This document shows positions 20,396-31,400 of a stretch of 64,000 nucleotides of DNA, one piece after another. Source of the DNA: Adiantum capillus-veneris (lineage: Eukaryota; Streptophyta; Polypodiopsida; Polypodiales; Pteridaceae); contig CM043960.1 in the NCBI GenBank assembly GCA_014529385.2, positions 119,108,543-119,172,542 on the forward strand, given 5' to 3'. A program made the position numbers and the translations under genes. The stretch's first letter is position 1. Every line of letters starts with the position of its first letter. Below the pieces are notes generated by a model. It was not told the DNA's origin, ran no database searches, and saw only the letters and a list, made by a program, of their open reading frames with translations.

Positions 20396-23300
20396 TTTTA
20401 GAAGCACAAGCTTTTGCAAAAATACATGTTGAAGTGCAAATGAACAGAAGTATAGATTGTAGTGTGTTGTGATTTGCAATAGATGTTAAGAGAACAAACC
20501 ATAAAAAGCAACAAATAAATGAATACTAAATTAAAATAAACCAGTCGATTTTCAATGTAATTTGTCAAAAGACGGATATCATTTCCCTTGTAAACTGATA
20601 CAAATCTCAATCTCAAAACAAATGATACTAGCCACCTACTCAGTAAGCTTCCCACATGGGATTTAAGGCTCACAATAGTGAGTGAATTATATTAATCAAC
20701 CCAAAAAATTACAATGTCTTGTCATGCTCGTGTTGAGACATGACATCATCCAAAGACCTAATTACATCAACAACGATCCCAACCAACTCACCCCCTTTTT
20801 TTTGATACAAAAGGTTCATAATCATGTTCTTCTGAAATATTATAGCTACTGATAGCCAAGATTTTCCCCCATCCTAGGCATACTCTCTACTGACAACAAA
20901 GCACAAGTAGTCCTAGACCAATCCTCCGAGTGTTGCTTGTGCCCAAGCGTCCAAATTAGCACTTTTCTTCCTTGTATAATTTCTACGAAGCTTGCCACCT
21001 CAAAACCTCCTTCAAATTCTCTTTTAAAATAGTAGACCTCTTTTCATTCTTTTCCAAAGTTAACATATAACCACTAAGATTACTATTCAATGGCTTACGA
21101 GGGCATCATGAGCTAGAATGGTGGATTATTACCAACTACATAGCACAAGATCATGCCCTTATCTCTACTTGTAATAATGGAGCCTAGAGAAATAAAAAGG
21201 CGTACTACATGGTTTTCCATTTTAAAGGCAATGAGAAAAGAGCTAGTGTCATAGAGAGAGTAAACCTACAATAAAAAAATACTCTTTTCCACCTTGATAA
21301 ACTCTCAAAAAAACAAACCCCATTCTCGCCATTCATCGTCTCTGCTAAACCAATAAAATAGACTAAAAGACCCTTTTTGAATCTAAAAATATCCACATTA
21401 CCATACAAACATCTTTTTGTTCTGAAGTTCTCAAACAGAACAATATACCACATGTTTACTTTCTCCAAGAAAAAAACAAAAAAAAAGAACAAAATCTCCT
21501 TTCCTGGGGTTGATCTCTACTAAGCAAGTTCACAAGGCACAACAGCAATTTCAGTCCTACACAAGAGCTTCCACCCTCTAATCAGACAAGGAAGAACCAA
21601 TGTCAAACTACAGTGAAAATTGGATCGATACGACAAGTGATGAGTGCACATCCGATAAAAGACACCCACACAACAACACTTTCTCCTATTACCACTGTCT
21701 AAACTAAAACCTAAACAACTCTCTAAATGAAAAAATATACCAAGTTTTCTAAATCTAAGAATATAATACACAAAACCTTAACTTACAACTTGATATTTCC
21801 CGGTAGAAAAGTAAAACTGTATATCTGTAGATGCTTCTATCCCATAATGCAAAACACCACTTCAATCAAAGTGGAAAGTAGGACCATCTTTTCTAATATA
21901 TATATATATATCTCTACATTAGTAGATGAAAAACCTTAAAACTATAAACAGCCGGTAGAAACTCTCAAATGAAAGAATAAGAGTACTTGTAAGGGGAAGA
22001 TGATAGACAAGACCATGCTCCAAATATTGAGTTCTTTAAAAAACTATGGAGTCAATTTTAATGCCTCAAATCATAAACATTAAGACAATCAAATGACACA
22101 TGTGAACTGATAAAGCTCTTAAAAAGGTAATACTTATCCAGAAATTCAGTCTGAAGCTTGAAAATAGTGAAGAATCATTTATAAAATGAAAGTGGGCACA
22201 ATTTAACCAGATAAGGCTAGGTCCATGCACAACAAAAAATCCATACTCATCCCATAAGATTAGGACATTACAAAATAACAAGTCTATAATTCTATAGATT
22301 GTATTGCCATGGCCATCACATTGCCTACTCCATAACAGCAATGACTTCAAAACTTCCACAGCCCTGGCACTCATCGTTGAAAACCAATCCAGTGAAGAGT
22401 TGCCTTCAAATGAAAATCAAGAGTAAATTAATTAACCTATTTGTTGATGGCAAGTGAAAGCAATTCGAAGAAAGCATACAAAGAATACATAGAGAAAATT
22501 GATACTTACTAGGTTCCATGCTTCAATATAGAAACATGAATATATCCAAGCTCGGATACACCTTCTCATCAGCAACATTGATAAGAGAAAACTTCATGTT
22601 TGTTACCATCCAGATCATCAACAAAACTAGAAGCAAGACCAAACCATCAAATAGGCAACAAAAACAAGCTTGTATTTAAATTAACAAGTAAATGCATTCA
22701 ATTAACTCACAAATGCCTATCTCCCTCCTGACAATTTCTATGCCCTGCTGTCTTCAACATTCCACCAAAAATGGCCAGTTTCCACTAACAATCCACCCTG
22801 CTAACAAAGTTCCAATGTTAAAACCTGACTCCAGAGCTTCTCCCGTGCATCTGACGCACCCCAATATCGCATCCGCTTCTAGTCGAAGGGTCCCTCAAAG
22901 GGCAGGCCAACCAGGTGCGCGGGCATCACCTCCATGGGAGCTTCGGTTGAGGCTGCTGTCCTCAATAACAAACAGCCTACTGTGACTATACTCGATGTGA
23001 GAATGAAGAGCAAAGCGGTAGTTATAAGGGCAAGCGGATCTGACTGTGACCGCTCTCACTGAGTTATCCCCTGTCGTCGTTAGGGAGATGAGGGGCAGAT
23101 CTATCTATCCTAGTTAACGCAGAAGAGCAGAAGAGGTGTATGTATGCACTATGATACATAGCAGAAGGGAAAAGTTGAGATATCGCTAGGCTAGGGTTAA
23201 ATTAATCCGGCTTGAACTGGTCGCCCGAATTTGTAAGCCCTTAGAGGCTCAAATATCCCCGCGCGTGCGATTTTTACTTGGTGAGCCCAAGGTACTTTTT

Positions 23301-23430
23301 TTAATTAAGACCACCGTATTAAGCCACGTGGCTTTATCTTCTGAGACCTCAATTTATTATTTGAGTTGCACAGCGCAGCCTTTTTCAGCCATTGCCGTCA
23401 ACTCAAATCGCTTTACGCACTCTTTTTAAA
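20396..23430. other. Unrecognised sequence, about 3 kb
   Basis: Only short open frames on either strand, none with a recognisable domain. The segment 22690-22985 has higher GC and a 97-codon plus-strand frame of unclear status. No transposon termini were seen. Confidence 0.4.
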
Positions 23431-23889
23431 TCAACGCTGAAAACCAGCACAACAGAAGCTAACGACGACGATCTGGTTGCTAGCTTCCAGAGTTGGAAGC
23501 CAACATCGGCTGCGCTGAAAATTTGTTAGCATTGGTTGGTCATCTTGAACCTCACCCACCATGAAATGACCGGTAATCCGAAGGCAATCATCCAGTAAGG
23601 AAAAAACTATGGCGCTGACACTGAGATAGAGTGGGCCGGAGCAGGAGACGTATGATCCCAATTACACCATGCTTGTCCAATAAGGACATGGTGGTGCGAC
23701 CTAATGAGCAAGTGGTTGGAGGAGGTGGCGGAGGAGGCAAGTGTTGGGTGGCTATGTGCAGGAAACGACCAACAATAATTTGGAGGCAATCATCCAACAA
23801 GCGATGATGATGGTGAGGAGGACCTCAGAGGTAGGCGGGAGCAACAACCTCTGGGTATGATAAGAGGGGGAGGAGCATGGGAGAAGTTT

Positions 23890-24275
23890 GCGAGCAATGA
23901 GGATGTAAGAGCAGGACTCGGAGAGGATCAGTTGGTGAGCGATGAAGGCGTCGTGGGGCGATTTGATGAGCAAGAACTCTAAGTATGATCAAAGGGGAGA
24001 AGCATGACAGGACGGTTGGCGAGCATGGAACAAGTTCACAAGCAATGAGGACGTGGGAGCAGGACTCGAAGTATGGTCATAAGAGGGGAGGATCAATTGG
24101 TGAGTGATGAGGGCATCATGGTGCGATATGATGAGCAGGAACTCCGCGTATGATAAGCCTGACAGGACCGATTGGCAAGCATAGGAGAAGTTCGCGACCA
24201 ATGAGGGCGTGGGAGCGGGACTCCGAGTATGATCATAAGAGGGGAGGATCAATCAATGAGCAATGAGGGTGAGCA
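23890..24275. repeat. Tandem repeat of about 150 bp, 2.5 copies
   Basis: Units start near 23890, 24040 and 24195 and share GAGCAATGAGGACGTGGGAG, GAGGGGAGGATCAATTGG and ATGATGAGCAGGAACTC-type blocks. The plus strand is purine-rich. The repeated open frames here are by-products of the repetition. Confidence 0.8.
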
Positions 24276-24336
24276 AGGCAAGTTACCCAATGTCTGCCTC
24301 CTAGTACCCGTTCTTCACGTAAGTCTCTCGCCATTC

Positions 24337-24339
<3 letters not shown>

Positions 24340-24373
<34 letters not shown>
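24340..24373 (+). repeat. (GA)n microsatellite
   Basis: Uninterrupted GA run. Confidence 0.95.
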
Positions 24374-24375
<2 letters not shown>

Positions 24376-24484
24376 CCATGCAGTGGCAGGTGGCCACTCG
24401 GCAGGTGGCCACTCTTTGAGAGAGAAGAAGAGAATTTTAATGTAGTGGGAAACTATACCAAGAGACCTCAAAGATCTATCTTAT

Positions 24485-24487
<3 letters not shown>

Positions 24488-24528
<41 letters not shown>
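24488..24528 (+). repeat. (GA)n microsatellite
   Basis: Uninterrupted GA run of about 41 bp, about 115 bp after the previous one. Confidence 0.95.
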
Positions 24529-24531
<3 letters not shown>

Positions 24532-25510
24532 AAGCCGTTCTTGTCAATCAGCAGAGAGCGGGGACGTAGGTGATGAAAGGGCACAAGGCCTGCTCATAAA
24601 ATGCCATCGCCATGCTAACTCGCCTTTGCTTATATAGTTCAGAATACGGCTATTACGAGCCCTCATTTGCTGCCTTGCCTCTCATGCGTGCCTTGCTCTC
24701 CCGGTGTCAGACCTCCCAGGCTCGGGCAGATGAGGGAGTACGTGAGAGCATTCATTCCATGACGTAGATTCTGATACTCCAAGGGCCGTTCTCCACGAGG
24801 CGGCTTCTTAGAGTTCGTTCATCTCTAAGCCTTTTGTCACACACATTGCATCCTCGCCATCCTCTCTTACACACACCCTTTTGTGCTAACTATATGTGCT
24901 TGGTGGGTGTTGCTATAAAACATCTATAGAAATAACGAGACATATGCAGATTGACATTATGCATCTAGCACTGAAGTAAAACAATACAAAGTTCACCGGA
25001 TCCGCATTTGCAATAGTGATGAGCGAACTAAATGTGGGTCTTCCTCTATGGGGACGCCCAACTCAACACGTCTGTTATCAAAGCAGTAGGAGAACGCATT
25101 GTTTGTCTATTGTTTGTCTGATGCAAGTTCGCAACATGAAGTTCTCTTTCCAAGGTCAAATTCAAGCATCGATCGGTCCCATGAACAGAACCTTGCGATT
25201 GGAAAGACTCCTAGACTGCTTGAGGGCTGACCTTACCTATAATAATATGCTACTGCATGGACAACGAGTTGCATAATTGAGGAGAAGCCATGCTTGGTCT
25301 ACAAGGAGAGGGCGCATTGCAAATAGAGAATTGGCCAAGCAGAGAGAGATAATGCAAATTTAACAAGGAAAAATCTATCAAAAATCACCCATAACTCTTT
25401 ATGTAGCGAACCTTTGACATATAATATGAAATTAGATCTACTTCTCTTTAAGCTTAAGCAATATGCCACATCTTCTGTATTTGTCTTAATGCGTGTTTTG
25501 TGTTTGGCAG

Positions 25511-25878
25511 GGAGGACATATATTCACAACACTGGATGTTTCAATTGCACAAGCACGACTCTATCTCTACAACACTACAAGGTTCGTTATCTGTATCCAA
25601 CACCCCATGATCATATGTTTGCTTGGCGCAACACACAAACGCTACGGGGCAGGGCACGGGTTCTGTTTCTTATAATTTCTAGAGAGACCACAGTGCCAGC
25701 TCTCCTCCGTACTTTTGTATGGCACCTCTGCATGACGTGCAGTGTATATTTTGTGGTTTCAGTCTATGTCGTTCATTGCAAGACGATATGTTTAACTATT
25801 CACATTGTTTTTTTTTAGCTTCACTCAAACATTGTCCACCGGCTTGCACAATTGGATGACATCGTACATGATTATCAG
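25511..25878 (+). other. Two exon-like segments with GT-AG borders
   Basis: Segments 25511-25581 and 25819-25878 are each preceded by AG after a T-rich or T-containing tract and followed by GT. Both are open in one frame; the second encodes 20 residues including HRLAQLDDIVHDYQ. I recognise no family, and flanking exons could not be placed, so this is only a hint of a spliced transcript or a gene relic. Confidence 0.25.
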
Positions 25879-25879
25879 G

Positions 25880-26860
25880 TCAGTAGTGTAGTTCAATTTT
25901 ATACTTTGTTTATTCCTTCCGTATTTTTTTTTTAGTTTGTCAAAGATTCCTTAAGTTTAGTTTAGCTATATTTCTTCCTCACGAGTGCATGCTCAATTTC
26001 GATCATCGTATCTATATATCAAATAATCATGCATTTCATGTTCTCACAGTTTGGCAATTCAACCTATAAATTGAAATAAAGGAAAATTGAGTACACTTGA
26101 TTGAGAATAAGATGGGTGTCTCAAAGATAGTTCCATGTTTAGAGACTAAATGGTCGATATCACTAGGTTAAATGGTGCAATCTGTAAACATTTACCAAAG
26201 TAGGTTAAGTTGTAACCGCTTGATTCAATTACCCTCTTTAGTAGCCCTTTTTCGTATATGGAGCACTATGGGACACAACTTGCTTCTAATTCCCAATGCT
26301 CATCAAGTCCTAAGCTGAGCTATTAATGGTGCCTATCAATTGGTTCTACTCATTTTCTCGTGTCACCACAACAAAACCCAAGGCAAGAAGAATCACAACC
26401 AACTAATCAAGTAACCATTTGCCCTCCAAAATCTATCGATTATGTACGGCAAAGGCCCACCAAGCAAGACTAGTTGCCGCCTGAAGGCCATGCTAGAGTC
26501 TCGCCATTGCTCAAAAATTATTTTTTCCAAACGCTTGAATAGGGGGGACCCAATCTCTTTTAATGTTTTAATGCTTGGATTAATCTTGTGATGCCCCCAT
26601 ATTCAAACATCGATGATAGAAAATATCGATCTCGTGCATCCCCTATGTTCAAATAATGCAGGTAGACGATGCTTGAACACCATCATGTCGCCATGAAAGG
26701 TGGTGAAACAAATATAGAGTGAAAATCTATGTTCTCACGATGTGTCATTTCTACATTTGAACTAGCATAATAAATACCAGCTTTAATTTTCTCCATCCCC
26801 CCCCCCCCCCCCCCCCCCTCTCTCTCTCTCATAACACGTCTTGAGTTCAACTCTCCTCGT
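25880..26860. other. Unrecognised intergenic sequence with a poly-C tract
   Basis: No gene seen. A 22-bp poly-C run (26797-26818) is followed by CT repeats. Around 26370-26480 a plus-strand frame with RQRPTKQD loosely recalls the linker before copia RT, too weak to annotate. Confidence 0.4.
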
Positions 26861-26895
26861 CAGCTAGATCTTTAAGGTATCTTGGGATAGTTTCC

Positions 26896-26900
26896 TACGA
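26896..26900 (+). other. Target site duplication TACGA (left)
   Basis: Matches 35830-35834 exactly. Confidence 0.95.
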
Positions 26901-27193
26901 TGTTAACCCTCACGGCACACGGACACCCTATGATCTATAAACGTTGTATTATTTAGAGTCAGGTATTGGGCTTGTCGGACCAATAGGAAAAGGGTAAGAG
27001 TGATCGCCGATGAGAGGCGCACTTTAACTTGGACATTCAAGGGATTAGTTGGCTAAGCATGGGCGCCCAAGTGTGAATGGGGTGAGCTCCTATAAAAGCC
27101 AACTAAACCTAATTTTTACTCATTCTCTCATTTGTGCAATAGAAGAGTACTCTTGCTCCATCTCCATCTCCATCTTCTTCTTCTTCACCTCCT

Positions 27194-27225
<32 letters not shown>

Positions 27226-27476
27226 GGAGAGTGTGTGTGCGATCGAGCATTACGAAGGCACGGCGGCGGCGAGGCGGTTGAGCGCGGCACGACTGCAGCT
27301 TCTTCTTCATCGCGGCGAGGAATCCACCACGAAGGCGAGCGTAGAGCGGTGAGTGACACACCCTTTGTTTTCTTGAGCTTGCTAGTTTAGGCTTGTTGTG
27401 TGCTTGGAGCCGTTTGTGGCTCGCACACGGTGTATCGGCAAGTCCCTTGCTTCGACAGTGCGGCAAGGAGCGCACA
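26901..27476 (+). repeat. 5' LTR of the TR-GAG element
   Basis: 576 bp, TG...CA. It has a TATAAAA box at 27091-27097, a TG/GA microsatellite at about 27196-27226 and a GC-rich R/U5 part. Confidence 0.95.
27091..27097 (+). promoter_or_regulatory. TATA box in the 5' LTR
   Basis: TATAAAA about 190 bp into the LTR, preserved at 35435-35441 in the 3' LTR. It is the likely core promoter for the element RNA. Confidence 0.6.
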
Positions 27477-27480
27477 TTTT

Positions 27481-27498
27481 TGGCGCCGCTGCCGAGGA
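27481..27498 (+). promoter_or_regulatory. Primer-binding site (tRNA-Asp-like)
   Basis: TGGCGCCGCTGCCGAGGA begins 4 nt after the LTR. Many plant gypsy elements (Tat/Athila group) use TGGCGCCGTTGCC-type sites complementary to tRNA-Asp; here the match is close but not perfect. Confidence 0.8.
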
Positions 27499-28434
27499 TA
27501 TGCCCTTCACTAAGCTCGGTTAGCACTTTACGCTTCCTTGTGGTGCAATTTCTATCATAGGAAAGGCAGGGAAGGAGTGTGTGGAGATTTTTTTTTTTTG
27601 CGTTTTTTGTCAAGTTTCAATTTCTGCTATTGTCTGTGCTTTTTCAATTTTCTGCATTTCTTGCGTTTTTTTTCAATTTCCTGCAATTTCTGCATTTTCA
27701 ATTTCGGCGGTTCCAATTTCTGCAATTTCCTGCATTTCTGCGTTTTTTCAATTTCTGCATTTTCTGCAATTTCTGCATTTTCTGCAATTTCTGCATATCT
27801 GCGTTTTTTCAATTTCTGCGTTTTCTGAAATTTTTGCATATCTGCGTTTTCAATTTCTGTATTTTCTGCACCAAAAAAAACCCAAAAAAATAAAATAAAA
27901 TCGGAAATCAAAAACGCGAGCGAGCGGGCGGCTAAATTTTTCGAAAATAAAAAACGTGACTCTTAAAACGGACGGGTTGGTTTGTATAAAAGATAGATCG
28001 GGATCGGTTTCCCAAGCCCAAGCCCAAGCCCGCCCAAGCCCGAGCCCAAGCCTTAGTCCTCAATCTTATGATATATACTAGACTCACTCTTATATATATA
28101 CCCTACCCCCTCAAGAGAGAATGAGAGCATGTGGGACAAGTCCTCCACTCTCCTCCTTTCTCTTCCCACTTGCACCCTTAGACTTTCTAGTTTGGGCCTA
28201 GTTCCCTACTGGAAATTGACAGTTTTAGGGATTCCGAGGGCATAGAGTGACCAAACGGAGGGCTGTAAAGCACGGCACGACCCTCTGGCCGATACGCTCG
28301 TTTCGAGCTATCACACGGCCCATTCCACGACACGCTCTAAAAAATCTAGCAAAAAAACAAACAAAAAACACGCTAAAAACTAGTCACAAGGCCTCCTAGA
28401 GCAGCTTTTTGACACCTTAGGGTATCAAAAGCAC
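27499..28434 (+). other. TR-GAG leader with a TTTCTGCAA-type minisatellite
   Basis: About 0.94 kb of non-coding leader. From about 27605 to 27870 it is built of CAATTTCTGCATTTT-type units of 10-19 bp. Packaging or dimerisation signals would be expected in such a leader but none can be identified by eye. Open frames over the minisatellite (Phe-rich) are artefacts. Confidence 0.8.
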
Positions 28435-31400
28435 ATGCACTTACGCTCTGGGCGGGTGCTAGAACACGAGCATATTGAGGGTGCCTCTGTTCATACGGAC
28501 ACCCATTACCCATCCACGATAAGCTCTAGACCCTCAGCGGGGACACAAGGTAGCACCACCCAAGACCCTAAAATAGCCGCTAGTGATTCCTCCTCCGACT
28601 CAGAAATCATGGAAGCATACCCTACCCAAAACACTGAGAGAGAAGACCATGCACCTCCCGAAGCTCCACAGCCTAGTACTAGTATGTTTAGCCGTTTCAT
28701 GGAAACATTAGGTAGAGCTACTCGCTCGGAACCTGATGCAAATGAAGCACACGAAGGGGGTGGGGAAGTGGACTCTCCTTTCACATCGCACGTGGACCCC
28801 ACACCCCCAAAGAGTGTCCATGTGGATATCCTACCAACTTCTTACCAAGAAGGCCCTGTTGAGCTGCCTCCTTCAGAAGTTTCCTCTAGAGTACCGTTGG
28901 TGACAAGTAAAACCACGGGGAGCAACATTGCTTCTACCTCACAAGAAACCATTAACACGTCGACTCTAGAAGGATTGTTCATTAATGATCATTGGACATA
29001 CGACCTCCACACTGAGGTGTTGACGGATCTACACTCTGGCCACGCCTACCATGTAGGATGGATAGAGATTGTACAATCCACCTCTAGTGCCACGAGCATC
29101 GAAGATCAACAGAAAATGATCTGTAATGTTATCCATGGCATTATTCAATCAGAAAGGCAAAACCGAGGGGTAAATATACTCTCAACTGGCCCCATGAGAT
29201 TTTTGGATACGAGCAAGGCTCAACAGCCTACTCTATCACAAATGGAGACTCCTCTAATGAGCCCCATGGACCCATCTTACGTCATTTCACCTGGGGTCTC
29301 TATGCAATCTGAGCCTCCGAGCGAAAACTTTAGCTTCCCTAACTTGGCTCAACCCTCTATCAAGGAAAACACAGTGCTCACTCCAGGGATAAGCCTGACA
29401 GAGAATGTACCGATGAGATCTACAGTTAGCGCAGTGCCACTACCTAGTGTCGTAGTACCTAATATGGGGCCTCGACCGTATGTGCCTCTAGCCCCTTATG
29501 CACACATGGCCCCCACACCTCCAATTGTACCACTTGCTTATGCTCCTCGAGTGCCGCTCCCTAGCTCTTATCCGAGTGGACCTATGCCCGGTTATGCTCC
29601 ATATCCTGCATCATCTATACATATGCCAAGACCGGTACCCGTCCCTCTCCCACATATGATTCCAAGAGTACCTCCACCGGCCCTACCTCCTCACATAGGT
29701 GACTTGGCAGCGTTTGCTCAAACCATAGGTCGATCTATCGCGGAAAATATGCGTCATGCATCTGATAGAGAGCCTAGAAGTAAGGCAGTACAAATTGCCA
29801 AACTCACGCAAAAATTCAATGGGGACGAAGATGCTAGGAAACACATTGAAGTGTTTGAACAAGTATGTGATTCCTTAGGGGAACGCAACGAACTACATAA
29901 GTGCAATGCCTTAAGCTTGACATTAAGTGGGAAGGCTGGAGATTGGTATAGGACCCTAAGGGTGGACGAGAAAACAATCTACCCTACCCTTCGAAGGTTG
30001 TTTCTAAAGGAGTACATACGAGAAGGTGTGCTTTGGGGTGTAGCATCTCAGCTACAGAAGGCCAAACGTAAGGAAGGAGAGTCAGTAAGGGACTTCATTA
30101 GTCGTCTAAAGCACTTAAACTCTCGTTGCCCTGTAAATGAGCGCTTCAACAATAACCAACTGCTTGATCGATTCATTCGAGGGTTGAGGAATGAAGGAAT
30201 CTATAATGGACTAGTGATTAGAGGTATCACAACCTGGGAAGATGTCACTGCCAATGCAATCCAATTAGAGGACAACTTGATGATAGCAGGCATGAGGGTG
30301 TCTACTGACACGAGATCCACTAGCTCACAAGCCATTGAGTATGAACCCATGACTGCAAAGCCCATTGCCAATGAGCCAAAGGTATTTGAGACATTCTTGA
30401 CAGACCTCACCAAGGCAATCCAAGAGTCTCTTAAGGATAACCGACCCCCTCAAAATAGTCACATGTATCCAAGAAGGGAGCAACAATGGTGTTCCATTTG
30501 CTTAGGTCCACATAGCACTAGTGAGTGCCCTACGTTTAGAGTAAAATTTAATGGAACTTGCAACGCATGTGGTAGGTATGGTCACCAAGCTAAGGATTGT
30601 TTAATGATCAAACGTATGATGGCAAATAGACCACCTGTAGCCTGGACGGATGCGCCTCGAGCTCCTGTATTGATGCCTACTCCACCTGTTGAGCAACTAC
30701 CGCAACACATGGTCCCTAGATCTCAAAATGTTGTACAAGCTACACCGCTACCACCTCCTGTGCTAGGACCGCAGCCCCCGCATCCAAGAGTCGCCCCTAT
30801 GAACCAAGTGGGTTGCGAGCCATCAAATGCTTATCCAGATGGCTGTGAGGAGGAAATAGACACTAGTATTGCCTACGGACTTGATACATTGGAAGAGTGT
30901 CCTATATACTACATGGAAGATTGTTGGGGGCAAGTCAAGCCGGTTTATCAAGCTGCTGCTCTCGCATCCAGAGGTCAAAATATCAACACCCAGGCTAGGA
31001 GGCCACCTCTTCAATGCTACGAGTGTGGTGGACCACATCGAGCAGCGGAATGCCCTATTAGGCTGCAAAAGAATGCTGCACAGATGCAAATGAATCAAGG
31101 GAGCACGTCTGCAATGCCAATACTCACATGTAATCGTTGTGGCATAGATCACTTGATTGCCCAATGCCCCTATAACCCAAATGCGCCTAAAATCACACCC
31201 CTGAATTTGGTCGAAATTGCTAGTGTGACATCACCAATACCACCCGTCGCACCCGCTTATGCGATTACACGGTCCATGCTTCAAGGGCCAGGACATATCC
31301 TCGAAGAGAGAGATACCGCGTCAATTATCCAAGCAAAGAAAAAGAAGACACGAAGGAAGAAGTCGCAGAATACGAAAAATTCAAAGCCAAGTTCCAAAAC

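Noticed and set aside
20398-22374. Minus-strand frames of 80-100 codons
   Set aside because: Composition is Phe/Leu/Cys-rich, as expected from A/T-rich non-coding DNA, with no motif.
23588-24252. Several minus-strand Ser/Pro-rich frames
   Set aside because: They reflect the 150-bp purine-rich tandem repeat and show no domain.
25016-25276. 86-codon plus-strand ORF as a gene
   Set aside because: No recognisable domain, no splice context and no neighbouring coding signal.
27538-27911. Phe/Cys-rich frames and a charged opposite-strand frame
   Set aside because: They are artefacts of the T-rich minisatellite in the TR-GAG leader.
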